64,000 bases of DNA from NCBI GenBank assembly GCA_002270565.1, contig NQMI01000063.1:62001-126000 (forward strand), written 5' to 3'. This document shows, one piece after another, positions 1 through 11,066 of this stretch. The notes beneath the pieces are model-generated. The model was not told the DNA's origin. It searched no databases and worked only from the letters and a program-made list of their open reading frames with translations. Each line of letters opens with the position of its first letter. The stretch's first letter is position 1. The position numbers and the translations under genes were made by a program. Origin of the DNA: Stenocarpella maydis (Eukaryota > Ascomycota > Sordariomycetes > Diaporthales > Diaporthaceae).

Positions 1-1234
1 CTCTTCAGCCGTCCAATTTATTGCATTGTGCTATATGTCGCACCCGGAAACACAAGGCCCACAATGGTCTGATTTTCCAACCACGCTATGCATCTTCGAT
101 CTAGCGGCCATATAAAGTCCCAACGAGGTGGGTATGTCGGGCACTTAATATATGCGGGTCTGCCGCAGGGCATCTCGGTGAAGCAGCGAGCGTAGCTTGA
201 GCGCCACGCCGGGTGCTACCGGGGATTGATGGGTGCTCAAAGCGACTATGATCATCGTATTAACCTTCACCTGGTATGTACTTGGCTTCCGGGTCGTTCT
301 TAATCCGGTCATAGCCTAGTACCTAGGTACACTATCAAAGGCATGGTTCTTCGATCTGCCATGTATTTCAGAGATCCGAATCGAAGACCACTGCAAGCCA
401 GCAGAGTCATTAAAGTTACATCTGAACTCAAAAATACTGGCTGTCTCGGTGCTTTGATAAGCAATCTAGGAGCTAGCAGACAAAACCGTGAGGCAGCTAT
501 CTCCGCGGCTCGCGCAAAATTCAGCCGTAGGTCATGGCCGTACTAGGGGTGAGGCCTCACAGACTCTGGGAACAGGTTGGAGGGCCAAGAAATACTGTAA
601 AATGGTGTAATTTTTCGTAACGGTGACTCCAGTCCAGACTCAGAATTTTGAGTTTCCCAAGCTCAGCTTTGCACAGTAGTGATAGAAATCTCAGGGAGTG
701 ATACAGGGACAGCTGGTCTTTCAGTCCTTGATAATAGGGAAAGCTCGGATAGAATGCTTCAATCACATGGAAAATGTAGACGATCTACCGAAATGTAATA
801 GGTTATAAATCGGCTTAGCCGATTTCAATACATAGTACCCAGAACCTTGTCAAGAATTATATGGCATCACAGTCCGACCCCTTTAATTATACCCATACTA
901 TAGGCCTAAGCAAAGCCCACGATATCAAGCATTCAAGTGTTGGCTGTTTTGTACCTACATGGATATAATTACAGGGATCCAAGTGTACTGCACTTCGGGA
1001 ACCGATGGCCTGCTGGCGATCTTCTGCGGTCCGCCCCTGCCCAGGTGGTCTCAGTGCAGTACCCTTTGCCTGTTCCCCTTATAAGATAACCGAAGAGATG
1101 CATCGCACTTATCATCACATTCCCGCCCGCTCCAAAGTGCTCTGGTTCCACTCCTGTCCGTTCTGCGGTGCTATTATTCATTCCGAGACACAGCTCATCA
1201 ACCAGTCACTAGTGCAGTCGAAAACAAGTGAGTC
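1..1234. other. Intergenic region upstream of the MFS gene
   Basis: No ORF here looks coding; the longest are about 70-100 codons, lack family motifs and overlap on both strands. The stretch holds the presumed promoter and leader of the MFS gene. It contains one TACCTAGGTA palindrome at 320-329, one of five exact copies in the window. Confidence 0.6.
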
Positions 1235-3279
1235 ATGGATTCATCTATTAAAGACGAAAGAACTCAAACACCGCCAGCTTTGGCAGACAACGAAGTCGAG
1301 AAGCTCCCAAAGGAAGATGTGACCAGTCCGAAAGTTTCCATTAGCACTTCTACCTCAGAGCCACCATTTTCGGTCTTCACCCGTGGGCAGAAGCGTTGGA
1401 TAAGCTGGATGGCCTCTTTCGGGGCCATGTTCTCCACGCTTAGCAGCTTCATCTATTTCCCCGCCGTTGTACCGATGGCCAGGGACCTGGACGTTTCAGT
1501 GTCCCTTGTCAATCTCACTATCACCTGCTATTTAGTTGTGGCTGGGCTAGTCCCAGCCATGATGGGAGACCTAGCCGACCACGATGGGAGGAGACCAGTC
1601 TATCTCCTGATGTTTGTCCTCATGTTAGGAGCAAATATCGGGCTGGCTGTCCAGAACTCATACCCGGTCTTGTTCGCCCTGCGAATGATGCAGAGCGCCG
1701 GCTCCTCAGGCACTTTCGGTGCGGCGCATGGCGTAATATCCGATGTTGCCACAGTCTCTGAGAGAGGCTCATATACAGGCACGCTCATTCTCTTGTAAGT
1801 TCTTGAAACCCTCTGTACTCTTCGACCGCCTACACAAGCGTAAACGGCAATGGTTGCCATACAGGGAAAAGGGCTCGTGCTTTTATGGGCGAAAGAAATA
1901 ATTCTCATGTCGAATTCATAGACGCTGTTCCTGACGACACATAGTACAAACACAGCACCCAGTTTCGGCCCAGTCCTGAGTGGTATTTTGACAGAAAAAG
2001 CTTCCTGGCGTTATATATTTTGGTTCTTGATTATTCTAATTAGCTGCCATGGCGTGCTACTCGTACTGTTCTTCCCTGAGACACAAAGAAAGCTTGTTGG
2101 GAATGGGAGCCAGCGTGTGTACGGGTCCCTGTATCAGAACCTCTTCTGGAAGGTCACCAGATCAGAACACGTGCTTGAGAAGGCAACCCCCCCGGAGGAA
2201 ATGTTGCAGAGGCCAGTCCATATCCCGAACCCGCTGGCATGCGTTCCGATGTTATTCGAAAAGGGAAGCTTCTGCACGATTTTCTTCGGGAGTGTCACAT
2301 ATGGTGTCATGATGACGATTCAGGCATCGCTTGGATCCCAGTGTATCAGCATCTATAATTTGAGCTACCTGGAGGCAGGTCTCGTCTACCTGCCAGCCGG
2401 GGTTGCGGGAGGTTTGGGAGCCAAATGCACCGGGAAATTCCTAGACTGGTATTGTGAGTCCCCCGTCTCGAGTACTTCCAAAACTTCACGGTCGGCACGC
2501 TGATTTCACTTGCTATTACAGACCAACGCATGTGCAAAAAGCTGGATGGCTCGTTCCGGAGGTCAGCTTCTAGAGCCCATTTTTACCTGCTTGGGAATAA
2601 CAATCACCTCCCTGGAGCCCGCGTCTCGAAAGTCATGGCCATACGGTGGCCTGTTCCACGTTGCCTTTGAATGAAGATTCTTCCTTGGTTCTCTAAAAGC
2701 TGACTCTTGATGCTGGGCTAGGGGCGAGGACCTTTCCGACTTTCCAATCGAAAGAGTTCGACTGACAGGAGCATATACATTGCTCATGGTCACCTCGATT
2801 GGGACAGCCGGATATGGGGTGGCGCTGATGACAAGGACGGTAAGAAATGTGCCACTTGGACTAATCTCTTCGCAGAAGGGCTTACTTCTCAAAAAGCACA
2901 TATCGGTTGTGCTCATCTTACAGTTCATGATTAGTTTTGTGACTTCAGGAATCTACGCAGTAAGCCCCTTCAAACCCCACGTGTCTGCATCCAGCAATAG
3001 CTGAACGTTCGTTAGATTAGCAACACTCTGCTCACGGACCTGAATATGACCAAAGCCGCAACGGTCAGGGGAGCTTCCAGCTTCGTCAGGTGCCTCCTTG
3101 CCGGAACCTCCATTGCAGCGCTAGAGCCCATAGCGCAGGCAATAGGTCTCGGTTGGTGCTTCGGGATATTCGCGATCTTGCAAACATTCTCAATCCCTGC
3201 AGTTTGGCTACTGAAAGCCCATGGTCGTCGTTGGAGGGAGGAAAAGGCAGCCAAAAGAGCAGCGCGCAGTGGACGATAG
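1235..3279 (+). CDS. MFS multidrug transporter, DHA1/QDR-like
   Basis: Predicted 12-helix proton antiporter of the major facilitator superfamily, probably in the plasma membrane and exporting drugs or small organic compounds. I reconstruct six exons: 1235-1794, 1945-2453, 2522-2561, 2722-2839, 2876-2959 and 3016-3279, giving about 524 residues. Family marks are the loop motif DLADHDGRRP after helix 2, the motif-C-like NTAPSFGPVLSGIL created by splicing exon 1 to exon 2, and the C-terminal pattern of NTLL..DLN followed by FVRCLLAG, typical of yeast Qdr/Dtr1 relatives. The central loop uses a 40-nt exon, which joins in frame to give RRGEDLSDFPIERVRLTG. The N-terminal 50 residues are polar and cytosolic. 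Every junction keeps frame and has GT..AG ends, so the gene looks intact. The substrate cannot be told from sequence. Confidence 0.88.
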
Positions 3280-5472
3280 CCTGCGCGTAAATCGGTGATT
3301 GTCTAAATGCCGAGGACACGGGGGAAGACGTCGATTGAATTGTAAAGCGAATTGGGTAGTGCCATTCACGACAGTACTCGGTACTGGCATCATGCCTCAA
3401 GTCCCGTGAGATGCCTGCACAATGAGTCAGTATATCCTATAGGTACACTGACCGGCTTCCTTGAATAGCTAAAATTTGGTCTACGACATCAGACGTAATG
3501 TGATGCTGCCCGTACAACCATGGTCGATGTTAAAATAAGGTTTGGGCATCACCCACTAGAGCTCGGCTCCAGCTGTCATCTAGAGCCGCTGTAGGCTTTG
3601 ATGACTAAGCAGCGCTCCAGCGCTCCAGCGCCTTTGCAATTGATCAACGCCCGACGAGAACTGCTATGTTTTGGCTTATCTCCTCATCGCAGCCAACAGA
3701 TCAGCAAAAAGCCCGAAAAAACGATGACTCCGATTGCCACATGGAACACTGCCAGGCCAGGACTATCAAGACGGTCTCCCTGCTATCATAACGATAGCCG
3801 TAGCCTGGCCAAAACGATGGTGGATTGCCACGCCTGTCCAAGCATGGATACGATTCCCGTTGGCGAGATGGAACCCATCAGACTGTGGGCTTTTCCTGTT
3901 GTTTTTTTCCCTCTTTTTTCTCTCTCTGGTTTTTCTTTCTACTTCTAATTTCGAAACTGAAAAGAGGCCGCAGACCCAGTGCCTTCGTCTTCAGATTCCA
4001 CAGGCAAGTCAAACGTTTCTATTCGAGAGAGATCAATACCTGTGAGATGTATTGCAGTGTTTGCTACGGCCCGTATGGGATGCGAGTACACGATTCTTCT
4101 ACACACGCAGCTGCTACAACCTCATAGAATCAGACGTCGCGTCTTGTTGGGTCTCGAGCGAGCCATCAGGTCTTGGGCTACCGCGGTTGATAGCAGCACG
4201 GCGGGGCTTAAACTCGAGCTTAGCTACCCACTATTTCGTACCCACATGTACCCACCAAACAATGCAACGTGCTACACTAGTGTACAACGTTGATGTGGAC
4301 TGGAGTTGACGCTGTTGCTCAGGAACCGCACGGACAAAGGACCAGTCCACCAGCGCAGCATGTGGAATTGGCTGGCGGGCGCCTGGGCCCCTATGGTGGT
4401 TTCTTCACCTGCTCGTGGGTCGTCGTCGAAAGCTGCCCTGTGGCTTCCAATCACAAGACGACTCTGAACATGCCGCGGCCTCCCCTAAATTGCAGTTCCG
4501 AACATGACCCTCTATTTACGCGCAGTCCTGGTATATATGTTCAGTTGACCCGCGGCGGCATGCCCGTCGAACCACGCCTGATATCAGAGGCAGCCCGACA
4601 GGTTGTCAGAAAGCCGCGGACCGTGGTAGCTAAATATTTGATATCGCCCCTTTTCCACTGTGGAGACCTCTAAAGCACGCGAACCAGGTGCCTGATAAAG
4701 AAGCTTTGACCAAGGAGGTCTACTTTTGGACGTCTCCACGAATCGAGGAGATCTAGGCACTGGATTTCTCTTCCCTCCTCTTGGTCAGGGCCCTCGGGTC
4801 TGATATGCCCAGCTCGCGTGGTGAACCCACCACGCTTTCCTTTTGGCTCCCTCCATTCAGCGCTAGCCTAACATGCGCCGCTCTGACGAGGTCGCCAGAG
4901 AGCAGGGTCGGTAATGTCGTCCAAGGCAAGTGCACATCACCTGGGCCAGGAGCTATGAACCAGTCTTGCAAGTCGCCCGCTTGACAGCCGAGGTCTACCT
5001 TTGTTGGCTTGTCGTCAAATGTTACGGATAAAACCTGTGGGCATCCTACTTCCATTCGCACCAAATTCTTCGAAGTCGAGGACCACTTCTCAGCCTCTGT
5101 GTCAGGATCCCGACACCCTGTATCTGCGTTTCTTAGGGTTATGGGTCCCGGAATCGACAGACCCAATGATACGTTGGTTCCATTTTTCCTTTTATAGTTC
5201 CCTGTTCATTGAATTCTCCCCATCGATATCTAGAATCATTATATAGATGGCCGTGTCTCTCGTCGGAGCTTGTCCGCGCTGGGATTTGTTTCTCAGGTTG
5301 GCAAGTTTACAGGCTCCCGACCTGCCTGCACCACCTGCGTCTCTGGACAAAAAGCCAGCCCACCAGGAGGTTCAATTTTACATCTACAGGCAGCGTGTCC
5401 CGGTCACTCGGATCAGTCACGGATAAGCCCAAGCCGAAGAAAGTGAGGCTCAACCGTGGGCCAATTCGAAAA
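3280..5472. other. Intergenic region between the MFS and aquaglyceroporin genes
   Basis: No convincing gene. The longest ORF is a 137-codon minus-strand frame at 4753-5166 without family resemblance or clear third-position bias. A TATA-like TTATATAG lies near 5237, about 235 bases before the chosen aquaglyceroporin start, and fits a leader beginning near 5270. Confidence 0.55.
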
Positions 5473-7542
5473 ATGGCTGACCAGTCATCAAGTCAGTCGG
5501 TGCAGAGGATGGGTACCATACCAGAATCTCGACCGGCCTCGCCAGTCCAACCAGAACCGACACACCCACCGCCACGCCGTGAAGGAGAATACGAGCTGCC
5601 TGAGGCCTTGGAGAGGTCAAGCACTCAGCCGACTGAGGCAGAGAGACCAGAGCCGCCAAGTCGGCATCACCGAGGGCAGTCCGTGTCTAACAGTCTTCGG
5701 CCAGTGGATTCAAACCGGAGTCGAGCACGAGCCGGGTCGACGTCTAGCTCCCGGTTCCGTAGGAGTGACAACATGGAGAGACGGCCGACCTTCATAAACC
5801 CTGGGATGCGGAAGCGGACGACGACATGGAACTTGAATGGGCCAAGTGCGCTTGGAGGGCGACTGGTACGGCGCAGGACGATATTTCTTGGTAATGGAGG
5901 CTCTTCTGCCGTCGACAATGTCGGAGATACCCAATCAGCCGCTGGCTTCACTCTCGCTAGACCGGGCAACCCGCTCGAGTCTATAGCGGGAAACCAAGCT
6001 TATGTTGATCCGGGATACACGGACCTCAACCCAGCTTATGAGCAAGCGACCAACAATCGACCAGTATGGGGTCTTGCGAAGCCTCTCCCTCACGTCGTCC
6101 GGCCTGGCATGATCCCCACTCAGAGCGAGTTCCGCGAAAATGCCCCAGGACAACGGGAACAAGCGAATGAGGGCTTTGACCTGGAGGCTGGCCGTGTCGA
6201 GTCGCCAATGAATCCCCACAAGATCTCTAGTGCCCTCCACGCAGCCCAACAGGACCGACAGTTCAGACTGCTCAGGACCTACACGGGCCAGGGTGGCCTC
6301 GGTGACTTCACCGGACGTAAGGCTTCTGTGTCTTCGGGGCAAGGGGAACACTCCGAGTCTGAGAAGATCGGAAAGCAAGACAAGTCGGATGCTGAACAAA
6401 CACACCTTAGGCCCCGCCGCCAGAGTGTGACCGTGACTGAGCTCGCTTCAGTGGCCGATCAGAAGACGCCTAATGAGGGGGACGACGCCAACAGGCACGG
6501 ATATTTCGGCAGCGGCCCTGTTGAGCCTGTACAAACAGTCGATCCTGACTGGGTTGAAGGCGAGGAACTGAAGCCGTACGACCCGGAGGTTGATGAGATC
6601 CACAACCTGCACACCCACTGGTCCGTCATCCGTTTGAAGTTCCGCGAGCCACTTGCTGAGCTCCTCGCTGTCGTATGTCAACTTACTCTCGGCTTCTGCA
6701 CCAATCTGGCCATCACTTGCTCCAAGGACAGTGCTGGCGACGCTACTTCCGCCGCCTTCTCGTGGGGTCTAGCCACCATGGTGGGCATCTACATTGCTGG
6801 TGGCATCTCCGGTGCGCACCTGAATCCTGCGATGTCGACTATGCTTTGGGTATACCGCGGCTTCCCGCTGCGCAAGATTCCCGCCTACGGAATCGCCCAG
6901 ATCCTCGGTGCTTTTATAGCCGCGCTCATCTCCTTCGGTCTCTACCGCGACAGCATCATCGAGCTTGCCAACACCACAGACCTTGCCAGCACCGGCACGA
7001 CATCCTCGTTCCTCACGTCCCCTCGCAACACGTGGATTGATCCTGCCACGACCTTCTTCACCGAGTTCACGGGCACGGCCATCATGGCCGTCGCTATACT
7101 TGCCCTCGGTGACGATAGCAATGCACCTCCTGGCGCCGGCATGAACGCACTGATTATCGGGCTCATTAGCACTGCGATCTCCATGGCCCTGGGCTGGAAC
7201 ACGGGTCTTGCTATGAATCCTGCCCGCGACATCGGGACACGCCTTGCCTTGCTCGCCCTGGGCTATGGAACCCAGAACACCTTCAACGGGTCGTACTGGT
7301 TCTGGGGCCCGTGGTGCGGGCCGATACTAGGCGCGCTGTTCGGGGCGTGTCTATACGATGGCGCCATCTTCGTCAGAGGCGAGTCCCCCGTCAACTACCC
7401 ACGGAAGAGGATCAAGCGTGCGCTGCACAAGAAGAAGGGCAAGTGGAACAAGCGCTTCCAGGCTGTCACCCGGGGCATCAAGATCGGCCGCCCCAAGTAC
7501 GCCAGCGATGATTGGAGGTTCGAGTTCGATGAGGCGCGCTGA
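5473..7542 (+). CDS. Aquaglyceroporin with long N-terminal extension (Fps1/Yfl054-like)
   Basis: Membrane channel of the MIP family that likely passes glycerol, other small polyols and water, with a role in osmotic adjustment. It is a single exon. From the ATG at 5473 it has 689 residues; the same frame opens at 5209 (777 residues), but a TATA-like site near 5237 and the poor match of the extra 88 residues to anything favour 5473. Residues 1-370 are polar and Ser/Pro/Arg-rich, with the conserved-looking stretch PVWGLAKPLPHVVRPGM near residues 197-213, a motif type seen before the channel in fungal Fps1/Yfl054 relatives. The channel domain starts near residue 390. It has both half-helix motifs, LNPAMS near 449 and MNPARD near 580. 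The Asp after the second NPA-Arg is typical of glycerol-conducting members. The tail is very basic (RKRIKRALHKKKGKWNKRF). Confidence 0.9.
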   Translation: MADQSSSQSVQRMGTIPESRPASPVQPEPTHPPPRREGEYELPEALERSSTQPTEAERPEPPSRHHRGQSVSNSLRPVDSNRSRARAGSTSSSRFRRSDNMERRPTFINPGMRKRTTTWNLNGPSALGGRLVRRRTIFLGNGGSSAVDNVGDTQSAAGFTLARPGNPLESIAGNQAYVDPGYTDLNPAYEQATNNRPVWGLAKPLPHVVRPGMIPTQSEFRENAPGQREQANEGFDLEAGRVESPMNPHKISSALHAAQQDRQFRLLRTYTGQGGLGDFTGRKASVSSGQGEHSESEKIGKQDKSDAEQTHLRPRRQSVTVTELASVADQKTPNEGDDANRHGYFGSGPVEPVQTVDPDWVEGEELKPYDPEVDEIHNLHTHWSVIRLKFREPLAELLAVVCQLTLGFCTNLAITCSKDSAGDATSAAFSWGLATMVGIYIAGGISGAHLNPAMSTMLWVYRGFPLRKIPAYGIAQILGAFIAALISFGLYRDSIIELANTTDLASTGTTSSFLTSPRNTWIDPATTFFTEFTGTAIMAVAILALGDDSNAPPGAGMNALIIGLISTAISMALGWNTGLAMNPARDIGTRLALLALGYGTQNTFNGSYWFWGPWCGPILGALFGACLYDGAIFVRGESPVNYPRKRIKRALHKKKGKWNKRFQAVTRGIKIGRPKYASDDWRFEFDEAR

Positions 7543-8317
7543 AGACACCCTGTGTCCAGTGTTCGGTCGGATGTGTCCCGGTACAGGGACGGGCTCTTGT
7601 ACAGAGCCGTAATAATGCGGAAATACTCTCGTTTCTTCCATCTCTTTTCAAACCGCAACGCCACTCATCCTTTCAAGTATCAACTTCGAGCTTTTTCAAA
7701 GACAAAAAACATTCGCTACCAACATACACTCATTGGCTTTCATATCCGTCTCACATATCTTCGGAAAAAGGCAGCTGAGCTTGCCCTCCAAAAGTCATTC
7801 TATTCTTCACAGGCAAAAAGAGTGTGTTCTGCTGGTTCTCGTCGCTTACACCGTATCAGATTTATGGTTTGTTTTTTCTTTACTTGTCATGTCACCTGTA
7901 TACGTCTTGTATTTCTCAGCGTTTGGAATTTCTTTCAAGGGACACACGACAACAGCACGACGCACTTCATTTCCTAGCATGGCGTTTATGGGTTTCTATA
8001 TTGTCTAAAGGGCGTCCTAGCGGCCATTTCGTTACCGTTGGCAACTAAATCTTGCTCAGCTGAGAGACAAAGGCTCAATAGAACGGGATAGAGTGTTGGA
8101 AAACGAGGGTTACAATCTCGGCTGGGAGCGTCGTGCTTATTTGGGCAGTATTCGCGGGGCTTCTTATTGTAGACAGGTTCAAACAGTGCTTTCGAGCATG
8201 TTTGTTGGACACACACACGCACGCACATTCGCATATACAAATCGACACTAAACATTCTCTCCTGCCAAAAAAAAGAAGAAGAAGAAGAATTTGGAATTGG
8301 CTAAGTGAAACTGTGAT
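7543..8317. other. 3' flank of the aquaglyceroporin gene
   Basis: Probable 3' UTR and spacer between a plus-strand gene and a minus-strand remnant. Somewhat AT-rich, with purine-rich AAAAAAAAGAAGAAGAAGAAG at about 8268-8289. No ORF here resembles a protein family. Confidence 0.5.
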
Positions 8318-8781
8318 CTATATGGGGTTCCCCTCTACCAGCTCTGCAGCTTCGATTCTAACCTTCAGTGACATGTTCTGCCAGAACTCGCACCTCGACC
8401 CGCGGCCGCCCTCACAGAACAGCACGTCAACGAGGCGGAAGTTGCTGACGATTCCACCCCCGACGCCCAGGTAGTATTGCAGGTTCTTCGTGACCACGAC
8501 CTGGGGGGCTTGCCACCGCAGACTGCCGGCTGGAGGGGCTGAATAGCGGACACTGGTGCGTGTTGGTTGTCAGTCAGTCTTTGCCAGCGAAAGACCCCGG
8601 GGCCAAGAGGGGTGCGGACTACCTTTTCCACACGTGGAGCCCGTAAATGTCGTCGTAGTAGCCCTGGTATGTGGCATATTCCCGGTCGACCGTCGAGGCA
8701 GCAGATCGAGCAGTCTGGAGGACACGTCGTTGTCACCGCCATGGAGACGACGAGAGGCATCAGCAGCGAGGCGATCCCCAT
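8318..8781 (-). pseudogene. Truncated, frameshifted remnant of a secreted carboxylesterase (type B)
   Basis: Read on the minus strand, the ATG at 8781 begins a short hydrophobic leader (MGIASLLMPLVVSMA), like a signal peptide. In the next frame, and only there, comes YATYQGYYDDIYGLHVWK, ending at 8623. An intron with GT..AG ends at 8622-8553 (70 nt) then joins in correct phase to VRYSAPPAGSLRWQAPQ. Together this is the typical mature N-terminus of fungal carboxylesterase/cholinesterase-family enzymes, whose usual form is KGIRYAAPP.G.LRW..P. The leader and the esterase frame are offset by one base with no room for an intron between them, so a frameshift is implied. After the APQ the frame continues about 60 codons to a stop at 8318 with sequence I do not recognise, and the GxSxG catalytic region (normally about 500 residues in all) is absent. 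I read it as a broken gene; a spliced short secreted protein with a different start is the alternative. Confidence 0.6.
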
Positions 8782-9880
8782 TCTTTTGCAAGGCGCTCAC
8801 TACCCACGCCCCATATCCGGGTGATGGTGGGCAACACACTTGCTCTGTCTCGAGGGCAAGCTGCGGTAGTTAGGCTTCGGCTTGTATAGTTCTCGCCGCC
8901 ATTGTCTGTACTTGAACCACATACTTCCTGGCATCCTTCTCCTTACGGGAACGCACCGGGGGCTTATTCAGTATCTCGCTAGCCCTAGCACCATCCAGCC
9001 CCAGTATACTTTCTCCGCTGAATCCTACGCCAATACTCTAGTATGAGACTTGATTTGAATCATGATGGCCGAATGTCCGCGTTTATACCAAAGCATCGTG
9101 GCAGAAGGATTTCTCTTGTCGCAAGCTCAGTCCCAAAGAGAATAGCGCCATCCTAAAGGCTTGTACGAGACCAGGGCGACGCTTTGGGGACGTGTCGTCG
9201 TGTGGCAGATGGGATCAAATATCCTGAGGAGCACGTGTTGCCACCTGGGAATCAGCCAGTGTCCCTCGTGTGGGCCTGGCCTGTTGTTTACATGCATCTG
9301 ATTGCTGCTATATCTACACCATCCAATCCGTCAGATCCTCCACATTTCGTGATCCGACAGACAAGACCACGGTAGCATCATGTCTTTTCTGCGTGATAGC
9401 AGGGCCGTACACCTCCTAGCCCACCATTTTAATGTGCTTGGCCCCTTTCAGCCAGACCGAGCCCTATGCCGGTCTTCCGCCGTCTCTATTGTACAGATCA
9501 TACCTCCTCGGCCGCCACTGGTCCTTGGTCAGGATCCTACGCGGCCACTGCTTTGCGGGTAGCCTTGGATAAACGATAAAGAAATGTCTATCATTTCGTC
9601 AGCCGGTCATGCAAAAGGACCGCCCCGCCGCGGCCGCCAACCGCCACACAAAGTAAAATCAACAATGCTGCATGCCAGACCAACCACCGAGCCAAGATAG
9701 TAGAACATTGGGCATTGAGATGTCAAGACACAGGTCTTATTCGTGCCCATCTTGTTCGCTCCCCAACGCCAGATTATGAGTATTGCGGATCGGGAGGAGC
9801 GTGCTTTATCATGTGGGAGCGGAGAGTCGTTGGACAAGTCGGAACGGCCACTTTGCCGCTTCGGAGCCCCCTGAGAGCGC
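8782..9880. other. Intergenic region
   Basis: Lies upstream of the carboxylesterase remnant and downstream of TOM40. I see no reading frame with family motifs and no continuation of the esterase. Nothing else stands out. Confidence 0.5.
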
Positions 9881-11066
9881 TTAGAAGGGGATGTTCGGAG
9901 ACGGCTGGCTGCCGAGCATTTCCTGCTGCTCCTGGAGCTCCTCGCCGCCAGTCTCGATGGAAATGCCGAGGCCGAGCTTCGCAGATTGCTGTGGTCTCAT
10001 ATTAGTATCTCAACCGTACAAACCGCGTGGCACCTCTCTACTCACCGTCGCATGGTCAACATCAGCGCCAACGGTCATCATGACAGGCCCGGCGACACGC
10101 TTCTCGAGCAGACAGCTCAGCTTGCCCTTGGAGTCCAGCTGGGCGCGGAAGGTGGACATGCGGAAGTCATACTTTGCACCAAAGGTTGTGGTGCCCTCCT
10201 TCTGGAACGGGCCACCCATCATGGCGCCGGCACCGCCCGTCAAGGTAAGGCTCATGTCGACACCAGCCTGGACCTTGTCGGACAGTTTCCTCCAGTAGGT
10301 GGTGTTCAGTCCACCAGTTGCGGACAACTGCGCGGTAGCAATCCAATCCTCGCTCTTGTACTTGCCGCAGTAGGCGACCATGGCCTCAGGGGGTTGGCTC
10401 AGCGCCGGCCTCTGCCACATAGCCTCGAGACCGAGGGCGAGCTTGGGGGTCACGGCCTGCATGTAGCTGCCGATGAAGATACCGGTCAGGCCACCCTCGA
10501 GGTACGAGGGGTTCAGGCCCTTGATGGATGCCGTGAAGTCCCTGCCGGTGTACTCCTGCTCCCACTGCGCCATGTCCTGGCCTCCGGTTCCGATCTGGAA
10601 TTGCGTTTTTGTGACCAAGGATTGCGACCACCTCCAGTTGAGTCTTGTTGAGAGCTGACCGTCGTTATCGATATTTCCCTGCAAGAACATCTATTTGGGA
10701 CAATCCAACGCGTCAGTGCTCTGCGGTCAGCCCAAGATTGATGCGGTGGCAGCTGACCTTGCTTGTCCCGTAGAGGGCAGCGAATGTATATGGGTTTGAC
10801 CGCTCACCCAGCGCGAAGGCATGGGAGACCTGGAACAGAGGGTACAGGCTGAAGGCCTTGGTGAGATCGGCGCGCAGGCCGGTGAACATGTAGTTGTTTA
10901 AGAGGACATCGCGCTGGACCTCCTTGGCCAGGCCCTCGACGGTGCCCGGGTTCGACAGGCCCAGCTTTGCGCGGCGTTCTTGGAAGGAGGCGACGGCATC
11001 TGAGAAGGATTTTGCGACGGGGTTGTTGAGCAGGACGCCGAAGGGCGAGCTCGAGATTGAGGCCAT
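9881..11066 (-). CDS. tom40: Mitochondrial import receptor subunit Tom40
   Basis: Beta-barrel pore of the TOM complex in the outer mitochondrial membrane, through which nearly all nuclear-encoded mitochondrial proteins enter. Three exons on the minus strand: 11066-10758, 10690-10046 and 9988-9881, both introns phase 0 with GT..AG ends, giving 353 residues, close to the size of other fungal Tom40 proteins. Recognised by [20 protein letters not shown] and [15 protein letters not shown] in exon 1, [20 protein letters not shown] and [20 protein letters not shown] in exon 2. Exon 3 supplies KLGLGISI at residues 322-329, which matches the polar-x-Gly-x-x-hydrophobic-x-hydrophobic signal used to insert barrel proteins through the SAM complex. 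The tail is acidic and Gln-rich. It shares a 1.5-kb divergent upstream region with the phosphofructokinase-2 gene. Confidence 0.96.

Noticed and set aside
4753..5166. 137-codon minus-strand ORF between the MFS and aquaglyceroporin genes
   Set aside because: It reads smoothly but has no recognisable domain, no clear codon bias and no signal peptide; ORFs this long occur by chance here.
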